Assembly (NCBI RefSeq): GCF_934754915.1
Contig: NZ_CAKVKB010000062.1
Coordinates: 1 to 19,961, forward strand
DNA: 19,961 bases
Direction: 5' to 3'
Source: an uncultured Clostridium sp.
GTDB lineage: Bacteria; Bacillota; Clostridia; Clostridiales; Clostridiaceae
The notes under the pieces are model-generated. The model saw only the letters and a program-made list of their open reading frames with translations, was not told where the DNA came from and made no database searches. Shown here in pieces: positions 7,426-15,927 of the stretch (position 1 is its first letter; the number at the start of each line of letters is the position of its first letter). A program made the translations under genes and the position numbers.

Positions 7426-9096
7426 ATGAAAAGTGATATTCAAATAGCGCAAGAAGCAAAAATGGAACCAATTAAAAACATTGCAGAAAAAATGGGGCTT
7501 TGTGAAGATGATATTGAGTACTATGGAAAGTATAAATGTAAAATATCTTTAGATGTATATGATAAAGTTAAAGATAAAAAAGATGGTAAACTTGTTTTAG
7601 TTACAGCTATAAATCCAACACCAGCAGGGGAAGGAAAATCAACTGTTACAGTAGGTCTTGGTCAAGCTTTAAACAAAATGGGCAAAAATACAGTAATAGC
7701 ATTAAGAGAACCTTCTCTAGGTCCTGTTTTTGGAATTAAAGGAGGAGCAGCAGGTGGTGGATATGCTCAGGTTGTTCCTATGGAAGATATTAATCTTCAT
7801 TTCACTGGAGATATGCATGCTATAACTTCAGCAAATAATTTACTAAGTGCAGCTATAGACAATCATATTCATCAAGGAAATGCTTTAAGAATAGATTCAA
7901 GAAGAATATTATTCAAAAGAGTAATGGATATGAATGATAGATCATTAAGACATATAGTTATTGGAATGGGTGGAAAAGCTAATGGATTTGTAAGAGAAGA
8001 TGGATTTACAATTACTGTTGCTTCAGAAATAATGGCTATATTATGTTTAGCAAGTGATTTAGAAGATTTGAAAGAAAGAATGGGAAATATATTAGTTGCA
8101 TATAATTTAGATGGAGAACCTGTATATGCAAAACAATTAGAAGTTCAAGGTGCAATGGCATTATTGATGAAAGATGCAATAAAACCTAATTTAGTTCAGA
8201 CTTTAGAAAATACACCAGCATTAATTCATGGAGGTCCATTTGCAAATATAGCTCATGGATGTAACTCTATAATGGCTACTAAACTTGCATTAAAACTTGG
8301 AGATATTGCTATTACTGAAGCTGGATTCGGTGCTGATTTAGGTGCTGAAAAATTCTTTGATATAAAATGCAGATATGGTAATTTAAAACCTGACTGTGCA
8401 GTTATAGTTGCAACAATAAGAGCATTAAAACATCATGGTGGGGTTGCTAAAGCTGATTTGAATACACCAAATGTTGAAGCTCTAGCAAAAGGAATATCAA
8501 ATTTGGAAAAGCAGATAGAAAATATAAAGAAATTTAATGTAATACCTGTAGTTGCAATAAATAAATTTGTTTCAGACAGTGATGAAGAAGTTGCGTACAT
8601 AAAAGACTTCTGTAATAAAGCAGGAGTTAAGGTTGCTCTATCAGATGTATGGGCAAAAGGAGGAGAAGGAGGAGTAGAACTTGGAAATATCATAATAGAT
8701 ATTTTAGAAAATAATACTTCAGATTTCACTCCAATCTATGATGAAAAAGAAACAATAGAAGAAAAAGTTTTAACTATAGCAAAAGAAATGTATGGAGCAT
8801 CTAAGGTAAATTATACTCCAGAAGCTAAGAAACAAATTGCGGAATTAGAAAAATTTAATTTAGATAAACTTCCTATATGTATGGCAAAAACACAATATTC
8901 TTTATCAGATAATGCAAGTCTTCTTGGAAGACCAGAAGGATTTGAAATTACAGTAAAAGAAGTTAGGGTTTCAAATGGAGCTGGATTTGTAGTAGTACAG
9001 ACTGGTAATATAATGACAATGCCTGGATTACCAAAAGTACCAGCAGCTAATAAGATGGATGTTCTTAAAAGTGGAGAAATAATAGGATTATTCTAA
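7426..9096 (+). CDS. fhs: Formate--tetrahydrofolate ligase (formyltetrahydrofolate synthetase)
   Basis: Fhs condenses formate, ATP and tetrahydrofolate to 10-formyl-THF, which supplies one-carbon units for purines and fMet-tRNA; it is also a Wood-Ljungdahl enzyme in acetogens. The nucleotide-binding loop TPAGEGKST is at residues 65-73, followed by TVGLGQAL and the highly conserved REPSLGPVFGIKGGAAGGGY block. Length is 556 aa, the standard size. ATG at 7426 is preceded by a strong site, AGGGGGAG at 7410-7417; an upstream in-frame ATA codon is not credible. It has its own promoter and stands between two terminators. Presence of fhs alone does not show acetogenesis, since many clostridia carry it. 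Confidence 0.98.
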   Translation: MKSDIQIAQEAKMEPIKNIAEKMGLCEDDIEYYGKYKCKISLDVYDKVKDKKDGKLVLVTAINPTPAGEGKSTVTVGLGQALNKMGKNTVIALREPSLGPVFGIKGGAAGGGYAQVVPMEDINLHFTGDMHAITSANNLLSAAIDNHIHQGNALRIDSRRILFKRVMDMNDRSLRHIVIGMGGKANGFVREDGFTITVASEIMAILCLASDLEDLKERMGNILVAYNLDGEPVYAKQLEVQGAMALLMKDAIKPNLVQTLENTPALIHGGPFANIAHGCNSIMATKLALKLGDIAITEAGFGADLGAEKFFDIKCRYGNLKPDCAVIVATIRALKHHGGVAKADLNTPNVEALAKGISNLEKQIENIKKFNVIPVVAINKFVSDSDEEVAYIKDFCNKAGVKVALSDVWAKGGEGGVELGNIIIDILENNTSDFTPIYDEKETIEEKVLTIAKEMYGASKVNYTPEAKKQIAELEKFNLDKLPICMAKTQYSLSDNASLLGRPEGFEITVKEVRVSNGAGFVVVQTGNIMTMPGLPKVPAANKMDVLKSGEIIGLF

Positions 9097-9112
9097 AATA
9101 TATGTGAAGCTA

Positions 9113-9140
9113 TTGACAAATAAGCAGAAATTGTTAAAAT
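9113..9140 (+). promoter_or_regulatory. Sigma-A promoter upstream of coaX
   Basis: A perfect TTGACA (9113-9118) and TAAAAT (9135-9140) are 16 bases apart. Transcription would start near 9147, upstream of the hairpin at 9171-9197, so either the hairpin is part of the coaX leader or it stops this promoter's RNA. Confidence 0.7.
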
Positions 9141-9170
9141 TAAATTGTTATTTTTAAGAAATTTCTAGAA

Positions 9171-9201
9171 TAAAAGCAGCTCTCGGAGCTGCTTTTAATT
9201 T
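9171..9201 (+). terminator. Terminator-like hairpin between fhs and coaX
   Basis: A 12-bp stem, TAAAAGCAGCTC / GAGCTGCTTTTA with a three-base loop TCG, is followed by a broken T tract (ATTTAATTA). It can end fhs transcripts. It lies downstream of the TTGACA promoter at 9113, so it would also reduce or attenuate coaX-dusB transcription. Confidence 0.75.
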
Positions 9202-9225
9202 AATTATATTAAGGTGGTGCTTTTA

Positions 9226-10008
9226 ATGATCCTACTTGTAGATGCAGGTAATACCAACATTGTGTTAGGTGTACATGACGGAAAAGACTATATTGCAAGC
9301 TGGCGTATTTCAAGTGAAGGAAGTAAAACTTCTGATGAATATGCTATTCAGGTTATGCAGTTATTTCATTTTAATAGTATCGATCCTAAAGAAATTGAAG
9401 GAGTTATAGTTTCATCTGTTGTACCTAATATAATGCATTCTCTAGAAAATATGCTTAGAAAATGTTTTTGTCATGAGCCGATAATAGTTGGACCAGGAAT
9501 AAAAACAGGAATTAACATAAAATATGATAATCCAAGAGAAGTAGGAGCAGACAGAATAGTAAATGCTGTTGCTGCTTATGAAATATATAAAAGACCTGTT
9601 ATAATAATAGACTTTGGAACAGCAACTACATTCTGTGCAGTTAAAGGAAATGGTGATTATCTTGGTGGATGTATATGTCCAGGAATAAGAATATCTTCTG
9701 ATGCTCTATTTGAAAGAGCTGCAAAGCTGCCAAGAGTAGAATTAGAAGTGCCAAAAAATATAATATGTAAAAATACTGTTACAAGTATGCAGGCGGGTAT
9801 TTTATTTGGTTATATTGGGCAAGTTGAATATATAGTTAAGAAAATGAAAGAAGAAATGAAGAAACTTAATACTAATGAAGAACCCTTAGTTGTAGCAACA
9901 GGAGGTTTAGCTAATCTTATAGCAAAAGAAACTGATGTTATTGATAAGGTAGATTCTGGATTAACATTAGAGGGGTTAAAGATATTATATTATAAAAATA
10001 AGGAGTAA
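9226..10008 (+). CDS. coaX: Type III pantothenate kinase
   Basis: CoaX phosphorylates pantothenate, the first step of coenzyme A synthesis; the type III enzyme resists CoA feedback and requires a monovalent cation. The ASKHA-fold phosphate loop DAGNTNIVLG starts at residue 6. The catalytic aspartate is D109 in GADR, the DFGTATT motif is at 129-135, and a glycine motif ATGGLANLI lies near the C-terminus. Length is 260 aa, normal. ATG at 9226 gives MILLVDAGNTN with site AAGGTGG at 9211-9217; the in-frame GTG codons at 9214 and 9217 lie within that site. It is followed by dusB after eight bases, forming a two-gene operon. Confidence 0.96.
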   Translation: MILLVDAGNTNIVLGVHDGKDYIASWRISSEGSKTSDEYAIQVMQLFHFNSIDPKEIEGVIVSSVVPNIMHSLENMLRKCFCHEPIIVGPGIKTGINIKYDNPREVGADRIVNAVAAYEIYKRPVIIIDFGTATTFCAVKGNGDYLGGCICPGIRISSDALFERAAKLPRVELEVPKNIICKNTVTSMQAGILFGYIGQVEYIVKKMKEEMKKLNTNEEPLVVATGGLANLIAKETDVIDKVDSGLTLEGLKILYYKNKE

Positions 10009-10016
10009 AATATATA

Positions 10017-10982
10017 ATGAATATAGGTAATTTAACCTTTGAAAATAATGTGTTTTTAGCACCTATGGCAGGTGTTACAGATATATCATTTAGAGGATTA
10101 TGTAAAGAAATGGGCTGTGGGCTTGTTTATACTGAAATGGTAAGTGCAAAAGCATTATATTATGGAAGTGAAAACACTCAATCTTTATTGAGAATTGCTG
10201 ATGAAGAAAAACCTGTTGCAGTTCAGATATTTGGAAGGGAACCTGAAATAATGGCTCAGATGGTTCAAGAATATTTTAATCATCGAGATGATATATGTAT
10301 AATAGATATAAATATGGGATGCCCTGCTCCTAAGATAGTTAAAAATGGAGAAGGTTCGGCACTTATGAAAGAACCAGAATTAGCATATAAAATAGTAGAA
10401 AAAATAAAAAAGGTTTCATTAAAACCTGTGACTGTAAAGTTTAGAAAAGGGTTTGATGATGAAAATATAAATGCAGTAGAATTTGCTAAGGGAATGGAAC
10501 AATCTGGTGCTGATGCAATTGCAATTCATGGAAGAACAAGAAAACAGATGTATCAAGGAAAGGCTGACTGGGATATAATAAGAAAGGTTAAGGAAAGTGT
10601 ATCTATACCTGTTATAGGAAATGGAGATGTATTTTCTGCTGATGATGCATTGAGAATGAAAGAAACTACAAATTGTGATGGAATTATGATTGCAAGAGGA
10701 AGTCAAGGTAATCCATGGCTCTTTAAACAAATAAGAGATGTACTCGAAGGCAGAGAACCTAAAGAAGTCACAAATAAGGAACGTGTTGATATGTGTCTAA
10801 GACACTATGAATTAGCTATAAAATATGATGGAGAATACAAAGCTATACGAGAAATGAGAAAACATGCTTCTTGGTATATAAAAGGATTGCCTAAATGTAC
10901 AGAAATCAGAAATGAAATAAATATTTTGAATGACAGCAGCCAAGTTATGCAAATTTTAAGAGAGTATAGTAATCAAGTATAA
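10017..10982 (+). CDS. dusB: tRNA-dihydrouridine synthase B
   Basis: This FMN enzyme uses NADPH to reduce uridines in the tRNA D loop to dihydrouridine. The TIM-barrel signature starts APMAGVTDISFR at residue 15. The catalytic cysteine is C102 in NMGCPAPKI, followed by VKFRKGFDD, IHGRTRKQMYQGKADW and the FMN phosphate site GIMIARGSQGNPWLF. Length is 321 aa, and the start fits the DusB (NifR3-like) subgroup. ATG 10017 has AAGGAG at 10000-10005 as ribosome-binding site, overlapping the coaX stop. Assignment to DusB rather than another Dus paralogue rests on resemblance and gene order. No terminator is visible after it. Confidence 0.93.
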   Translation: MNIGNLTFENNVFLAPMAGVTDISFRGLCKEMGCGLVYTEMVSAKALYYGSENTQSLLRIADEEKPVAVQIFGREPEIMAQMVQEYFNHRDDICIIDINMGCPAPKIVKNGEGSALMKEPELAYKIVEKIKKVSLKPVTVKFRKGFDDENINAVEFAKGMEQSGADAIAIHGRTRKQMYQGKADWDIIRKVKESVSIPVIGNGDVFSADDALRMKETTNCDGIMIARGSQGNPWLFKQIRDVLEGREPKEVTNKERVDMCLRHYELAIKYDGEYKAIREMRKHASWYIKGLPKCTEIRNEINILNDSSQVMQILREYSNQV

Positions 10983-11129
10983 GGTATAAATTTTTATATT
11001 AGAGGTATTAGTAAATCTTTATATGAATATAGATAGTATATATTTTAATATAGATGCTATACTAAATAAGAATATATACAGAAGTTATTGTGAATTCACT
11101 TAAGCTGTTAACATGGCAAAGTGCATTTA
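10983..11129. other. Intergenic region between dusB and the greA promoter
   Basis: There is no gene and no good terminator. Two similar stretches occur, AATATAGATAGTATAT and AATATAGATGCTATAC; TAGTATA (11034-11040) and TATACTA (11058-11064) form weak inverted arms. Transcripts from dusB may run on into greA. Confidence 0.5.
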
Positions 11130-11158
11130 TTGACATATCATATGGGCTGATTTATAAT
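11130..11158 (+). promoter_or_regulatory. Consensus sigma-A promoter of greA-lysS
   Basis: TTGACA (11130-11135) and TATAAT (11153-11158) are both perfect and exactly 17 bases apart. Transcription should start near 11165, leaving about 185 bases of untranslated leader before greA. Confidence 0.88.
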
Positions 11159-11164
11159 TAGTTA

Positions 11165-11349
11165 AATGATTTCGAGGCTGAAGAACTGTTTAGAGTATTG
11201 GGCTGAGAGAAATATTTATTAAAAATAACTCTGTTTATAAAACAGAGTTTATGTGAGTTGTTTAACAAATAAGCTGATAAATGAATACTGATCATTTGTG
11301 AGCAGATATTAAAATAAATATTATTAGGTTTTAAAGGGGAGTACCGCAT
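11165..11349 (+). ncRNA. Long structured greA leader of unknown type
   Basis: The leader holds a 10-bp perfect hairpin, AACTCTGTTT / AAACAGAGTT with loop ATA (11227-11249), but no strong T run. A second hairpin is AAATGA / TCATTT (11279-11297). GGCTGA occurs at 11176 and 11201, and also in the promoter spacer at 11145. I do not recognise a known riboswitch or T-box. In E. coli, greA has a leader that yields short terminated RNAs (GraL); a similar arrangement here is only inference. Confidence 0.4.
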
Positions 11350-11835
11350 ATGAGCGAAAACAAGAAACAATATGTAATGACTTATGAAGGTGTTAAGAAA
11401 TTAGAAAATGAATTAGAATATTTAAAAACTGTTAAAAGAAAAGAAATAACTGAAAAAATAAAAGTAGCTTTAGGTTATGGAGATTTAAGTGAAAACTCAG
11501 AATATGATGAAGCTAAAAATGATCAGGCATTCACAGAAGGAAGAATTGTAACATTAGAAAATATGTTAAAGAATGCTGTTGTAGTTGATGAATCAGAAAT
11601 ATCAAATGATGTTGTTTCAGTTGGTTCAAAAGTTAAGGTTAAAGATTATGAATTTGATGAAGAAGTTGAATATTCAATTGTAGGTTCAGCAGAAGCAGAT
11701 CCTATGAATTATAAAATATCAAACGAATCACCAGTAGGAAGAGCTTTAATAGGCAAAAAGAAAGGCGATATAGTAGAAGTACAGATTCCAGATGGTATTA
11801 ATAAGTTTGAAATATTAGAAATAAGTAGAAGTTAA
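11350..11835 (+). CDS. greA: Transcription elongation factor GreA
   Basis: GreA enters the secondary channel of RNA polymerase and stimulates cleavage of backtracked RNA, rescuing arrested complexes. The N-terminal coiled coil spans about residues 10-80. Its tip is GYGDLSENSEY, whose acidic residues D45 and E48 correspond to the catalytic-magnesium residues of E. coli GreA. The C-terminal FKBP-like domain carries PVGRALIGKKKGD. Length is 161 aa, usual for GreA. ATG 11350 follows AAGGGGAG at 11334-11341. lysS begins 14 bases after its stop, and greA-lysS is a common pair in Firmicutes. Confidence 0.97.
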   Translation: MSENKKQYVMTYEGVKKLENELEYLKTVKRKEITEKIKVALGYGDLSENSEYDEAKNDQAFTEGRIVTLENMLKNAVVVDESEISNDVVSVGSKVKVKDYEFDEEVEYSIVGSAEADPMNYKISNESPVGRALIGKKKGDIVEVQIPDGINKFEILEISRS

Positions 11836-11849
11836 TTGGAGGTACAATA

Positions 11850-13355
11850 ATGTCAACAGAAGAAATGAGTATGCAAGAGTTAGAATCTCAATACAGTGAA
11901 CAGGAAAATCTAAGAAGAGAGAAACTAGCAGAGTTACAAAATGCAGGAAAAGATCCATTTGACGTTTATAAGGTAGACAGAACACACACATCAGCACAGG
12001 TTAAAGAAAATTATGATGAATTAGAAGGTAAAGAAGTAACTGTTGCCGGTAGAATAATGTCTAAAAGAGGCCAGGGAAAAGTTGTATTCTCAGATATCCA
12101 TGATAGAGATGGAAAAATACAGTTATTTTTAAAGATTGATAAAGTTGGAGAAGAAAATTTAAAACAGTATAAAACATTTGATATAGGTGACTGGGTAGTT
12201 GCTACAGGAGAAGTGTTTAAAACAAGAACAGAAGAAGTTACTGTAAATGTAAATACTTTTGAGTTAATTTGTAAATCGTTAAAACCATTACCAGAAAAGT
12301 TCCATGGTTTAAAAGATCCTGATTTAAGATATAGACAAAGAGAAGTTGATATAATTACAAATCCAGAAGTTAAAGACACATTTGTTAAGAGAAGTAGAAT
12401 TATATCAGCTATGAGAGAATTTTTAGATAATAAGGGATTCTTAGAAGTAGAAACTCCAATTCTTTCTCCAATTGCTGGTGGAGCTGCAGCAAAACCATTT
12501 ATAACTCATCATAACACTTTAGATATGGATATGTATTTAAGAATTGCTCCAGAGTTATATTTAAAGAGATTGATAGTTGCTGGATTTGAAAAAGTTTATG
12601 AAATTGGAAGAAACTTTAGAAATGAAGGAATGTCAGTTAGACATAATCCAGAATTTACAGCAATTGAATTATATGAAGCATACTCAGATTATAATGACAT
12701 GATGGAAATAACAGAAAACATGGTTGCTTATGTTTGTGAAAAAGTAAATGGAACTACTAAGGTTACATATCAAGGAACAGAAATTGACTTTATGCCACCT
12801 TGGAGAAGAGTTACTATGGTTGATGTAGTAAAGGAATATGCAGGTATAGATTTTGCTTCAATTAAATCCGATGAAGAAGCACAAGCTATAGCAAAAGAAA
12901 AGAACTTAGAATTTCCTAAACCATTAAATACAGTAACTAAAGGTGAAGTTCTTAATGCTTTATATGAAGAATTTGGTGAAGCTAACATGATTCAACCAAC
13001 ATTTGTTATAGATTATCCAGTGGAAAATTCACCTCTTACTAAGAAAAAGAGAGGAAATGCTGCATTCACTGAAAGATTTGAAGCATTTGTATTTGGTAGA
13101 GAATTAGGTAATGCATATTCAGAATTAAATGATCCTATAGTTCAAAGACAAAGATTTGAACAACAAGCTAAAGAAAGAGAATTAGGTGATGATGAAGCTT
13201 ATATGCTTGATGAACAATTTATGAGTGCATTAGAAACAGGTATGCCACCAACAGGAGGTTTAGGTATAGGAATAGATAGACTTATAATGTTCTTAACTGA
13301 TTCAGCATCTATAAGAGACGTTATATTATTCCCTACAATGAAGCCTCAAAAGTAG
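11850..13355 (+). CDS. lysS: Lysyl-tRNA synthetase, class II
   Basis: LysS charges tRNA-Lys in the cytosol. An N-terminal OB-fold anticodon-binding domain (about 60-145, including VTVAGRIMSKRGQGKVVF) is followed by the class II catalytic core. The core has motif 2 around residues 251-270 (IGRNFRNEGMSVRHNPEFT) and motif 3 GLGIGIDRLIMFL from residue 470. Length is 501 aa, normal. The ribosome-binding site is GGAGG at 11837-11841, eight bases before the ATG. It shares the greA promoter; no separate promoter fits in the 14-base gap. A strong terminator follows. Confidence 0.98.
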   Translation: MSTEEMSMQELESQYSEQENLRREKLAELQNAGKDPFDVYKVDRTHTSAQVKENYDELEGKEVTVAGRIMSKRGQGKVVFSDIHDRDGKIQLFLKIDKVGEENLKQYKTFDIGDWVVATGEVFKTRTEEVTVNVNTFELICKSLKPLPEKFHGLKDPDLRYRQREVDIITNPEVKDTFVKRSRIISAMREFLDNKGFLEVETPILSPIAGGAAAKPFITHHNTLDMDMYLRIAPELYLKRLIVAGFEKVYEIGRNFRNEGMSVRHNPEFTAIELYEAYSDYNDMMEITENMVAYVCEKVNGTTKVTYQGTEIDFMPPWRRVTMVDVVKEYAGIDFASIKSDEEAQAIAKEKNLEFPKPLNTVTKGEVLNALYEEFGEANMIQPTFVIDYPVENSPLTKKKRGNAAFTERFEAFVFGRELGNAYSELNDPIVQRQRFEQQAKERELGDDEAYMLDEQFMSALETGMPPTGGLGIGIDRLIMFLTDSASIRDVILFPTMKPQK

Positions 13356-13409
13356 ATTGTATTAGGTTAATATTAAAATAAAAGATTTTATTAAATAAGC
13401 ATTGAAGTT

Positions 13410-13452
13410 AAAGACACTTTTTTGAAAAAGAATTTAAAAAAGTGTCTTTTTT
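13410..13452 (+). terminator. Rho-independent terminator after lysS
   Basis: AAAGACACTTTTTT (13410-13423) pairs perfectly with AAAAAAGTGTCTTT (13436-13449) around a 12-base loop, and the T run continues to 13452. It ends the greA-lysS operon. Confidence 0.88.
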
Positions 13453-13641
13453 ACTTTATAATATTGATTTATATTTATTTTTAATGAATTTAGATGAATG
13501 ATAAAATGAATTCAAGTTTGTATTAGTAATATTATGAAATAATTTTCCTTAATATATTAAAGTGTAAATTGGATATACGCAATAATACCTATATAATTAA
13601 ATTAAATAAGGAAAGAAATTATGGAATAATAAACAAAAGTA

Positions 13642-13669
13642 TTGCATAAACATAAGAACCTGTTATAAT
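13642..13669 (+). promoter_or_regulatory. Promoter of the first tRNA-Asn
   Basis: TTGCAT (13642-13647) is followed after 16 bases by TATAAT (13664-13669), with a TG extension at 13661-13662. The tRNA begins 17 bases after the -10. Confidence 0.82.
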
Positions 13670-13686
13670 AAATTAAGTAATGACGT

Positions 13687-13761
<75 letters not shown>

Positions 13762-13798
13762 TTTTTTTATCTTTTTTCATGATAGTTAATTATAAGAA

Positions 13799-13825
13799 GT
13801 GTCGCATTGAATATGCGATATTTTT
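13799..13825 (+). terminator. Probable terminator after tRNA-Asn copy 1
   Basis: TCGCAT (13802-13807) pairs with ATGCGA (13813-13818) around TGAAT, extended by a G-T and a T-A pair, and is followed by a run of T. The T tracts directly behind the tRNA (13762-13777) may also stop polymerase. Confidence 0.6.
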
Positions 13826-14061
13826 ATTTTATGATAAAAAGCTATTGAAAAGAATTGAACAGTTAATAGAATTTTTAAAGTTTCTCAAATAATGTGAAAA
13901 TATTTAGTTTGTAATTTTAAATTTGATATATTACATTATAATTATCCTTTTTGAATTTCAAGTCTTGTATTTCAATGAGAGTTTGAATGTAATTGTAATA
14001 GAGCATATTATTAATAAAAAAATAAAAATAAAAATTGATGATTAAAAAATATAAAAATGTG

Positions 14062-14089
14062 TTGCAAAAAATAGAAAACCTGTTATAAT
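14062..14089 (+). promoter_or_regulatory. Promoter of the second tRNA-Asn
   Basis: TTGCAA (14062-14067), a 16-base gap and TATAAT (14084-14089) with the TG extension. It has the same architecture as the promoter of the first copy, but the -35 and most of the spacer differ in sequence. Confidence 0.82.
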
Positions 14090-14106
14090 AGATTAAGTAA
14101 TGACGT

Positions 14107-14181
<75 letters not shown>

Positions 14182-14273
14182 TTTTTTTTATCTTTTTTTA
14201 TTTTATATGGAAATGTAATGAGATTTATATAGGATTTAATTTGTGAATTTTATCCAAGTAAAGATTCTTCATA

Positions 14274-14301
14274 TTGACATATAAAAACAATTTGTTAAAA
14301 T
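14274..14301 (+). promoter_or_regulatory. Promoter of the glyS T-box transcript
   Basis: TTGACA (14274-14279), a 16-base spacer and TAAAAT (14296-14301) preceded by a TG extension. Transcription would start near 14308, just before T-box stem I. Confidence 0.75.
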
Positions 14302-14307
14302 TAGATG

Positions 14308-14506
14308 TATAAATTAAATATGCATGTTGATAAAGAAGAGTAATTTAAAAATCATTTCTAGAGAGATAATGTGTGGTGGGAATTATTATTGATTTTAAAT
14401 GAATGGAACTTTTGAGTGTGATTGAGAAAGATGGACTTTAAGTCAAGAAGGGTGGAACCGCGGAATAATAATTTCGTCCCTTTGTGATTAGAGTCTTTTT
14501 ATTTTA
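14308..14506 (+). promoter_or_regulatory. T-box riboswitch (glycine) controlling glyS
   Basis: T-boxes bind uncharged cognate tRNA and permit read-through when the amino acid is short. The T-box sequence AAGGGTGGAACCGCG is at 14448-14462. The antiterminator pairs AAGGG and GCG with CGT and CCCTT near 14475-14482, leaving TGGAACC bulged to pair with the tRNA end. Stem I has AGAGTA (14337-14342), a helix between 14343-14354 and 14390-14400 (TGATTTTAAAT), and an apical part with AGAGAGATAAT. The specifier candidate is GGA at 14405-14407, a glycine codon followed by A, opposite the AGAGTA motif. The element ends in GAGTCTTTTTATTTT. Confidence 0.93.
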
Positions 14507-14533
14507 TAAAAATATATTTTGGAGGGATAAATC

Positions 14534-15925
14534 ATGGCAGTAGAAAAAACAATGGATAAAATCGTAGCTCTTTGTAAAAATAGAGGTTTTGTATTTCCAG
14601 GGTCAGATATATATGGAGGACTTGCAAACTCATGGGATTATGGTCCATTAGGTGTTGAATTTAAGAATAATGTAAAGAAGGCATGGTGGAAGAAATTCGT
14701 TCAGGAAAGTCCTTATAATGTAGGATTGGATTCGGCAATATTAATGAACCGTGAAGTATGGGTTGCATCAGGACATGTAGGTGGTTTCTCGGATCCATTA
14801 ATGGATTGTAAAGAATGTAAAGCTAGATTCAGAGCAGATAAACTTGTAGAAGATCATATGACAGCTAATGGAGCAGAAGTGGCAAGTGCTGATGGATGGA
14901 CAAATGAACAATTAAAGGATTATATTGAAAAAAATAATATAGTATGTCCTAAATGTGGAAAGATGAATTATACAGAAATAAGAAAATTCAACCTTATGTT
15001 TAAGACATTTCAGGGTGTTACTGAAGATGCTAAATCAGAAATATATTTAAGACCTGAAACAGCGCAAGGTATATTTGTAAACTTTAAAGCTGTTCAAAGA
15101 ACTTCAAGAAAGAAAATACCATTTGGTATAGCTCAAATAGGTAAATCATTTAGAAATGAAATAACACCAGGTAATTTTACTTTCAGAACAAGAGAATTTG
15201 AACAAATGGAATTAGAATTCTTCTGTAAACCAGGAACAGATTTAGAATGGCATAAATATTGGAAAGATTATTGTTGGAATTTCTTACTTAACTTAAATGT
15301 AAAACCAGAAAATTTAAGAATGAGAAATCACGGAGAAGAAGAATTATCATTCTACTCAAATGCAACATCTGATATTGAATATTTATTCCCATTTGGATGG
15401 GGTGAATTATGGGGAATAGCAGATAGAACTGACTATGACTTAAATAAACATCAAGAACATTCAGGACAGGATTTAAGTTATTTAGATCAAACAACTAATG
15501 AGAAATATATACCATATGTTATAGAGCCATCATTAGGTGCAGATAGAGTTGCGTTGGCATTTTTAATTGAAGCTTATGATGAAGAAGAATTAGAAGGTGG
15601 AGACTCAAGAACTGTGTTACATTTACATCCTGCTTTAGCTCCATTTAAAGCAGCTATATTACCACTTTCAAAGAAACTTTCAGACAAAGCATTAGAAGTA
15701 TATGCAGATTTAAGCAAAAAATTCAATTTGGATTTTGATGAAACAGGAAGTATTGGAAAAAGATATAGAAGACAAGATGAAATTGGAACTCCATACTGTA
15801 TAACAATAGATTTTGAAACATTAGAAGACGGTGCTGTTACTATAAGAAACAGAGATACTATGGAACAGGAAAGAATCAAAATAAGTGAACTTGAATCATA
15901 TATTCAAAAAAGCTTAGAATTTTAA
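14534..15925 (+). CDS. glyS: Glycyl-tRNA synthetase, homodimeric type
   Basis: This single-chain (alpha2) enzyme charges tRNA-Gly, unlike the two-subunit GlyQ/GlyS of many bacteria. Seen: a putative zinc site from C92/C95 (CKEC) and C138/C141 (CPKC), RPETAQG at 173-179, motif 2 FRNEITPG at 206-213 followed by FRTREFEQMELEFF, and motif 3 EPSLGADRVALAFL. The C-terminal third is the anticodon-binding domain. Length is 463 aa, normal. ATG 14534 has GGAGGG at 14521-14526. Expression is governed by the glycine T-box directly upstream, and a terminator follows immediately. Confidence 0.98.
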   Translation: MAVEKTMDKIVALCKNRGFVFPGSDIYGGLANSWDYGPLGVEFKNNVKKAWWKKFVQESPYNVGLDSAILMNREVWVASGHVGGFSDPLMDCKECKARFRADKLVEDHMTANGAEVASADGWTNEQLKDYIEKNNIVCPKCGKMNYTEIRKFNLMFKTFQGVTEDAKSEIYLRPETAQGIFVNFKAVQRTSRKKIPFGIAQIGKSFRNEITPGNFTFRTREFEQMELEFFCKPGTDLEWHKYWKDYCWNFLLNLNVKPENLRMRNHGEEELSFYSNATSDIEYLFPFGWGELWGIADRTDYDLNKHQEHSGQDLSYLDQTTNEKYIPYVIEPSLGADRVALAFLIEAYDEEELEGGDSRTVLHLHPALAPFKAAILPLSKKLSDKALEVYADLSKKFNLDFDETGSIGKRYRRQDEIGTPYCITIDFETLEDGAVTIRNRDTMEQERIKISELESYIQKSLEF

Positions 15926-15927
15926 TT

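Noticed and set aside
11158..11370. 70-codon minus-strand frame across the greA leader
   Set aside because: It overlaps the greA promoter, leader and start, has no ribosome-binding site, and resembles no family.
13544..13614. Inverted arms TTTCCTTA and TAAGGAAA
   Set aside because: Only eight bases, 55 bases apart, in very AT-rich sequence; likely chance.
13615..13630. Small gene start: AAGGAAAG followed by ATG
   Set aside because: The frame is ATG GAA TAA, only two codons.
14232..14255. Imperfect hairpin GGAT...ATCC after the second tRNA-Asn
   Set aside because: The stem is interrupted and no T run follows, so it is not a terminator.
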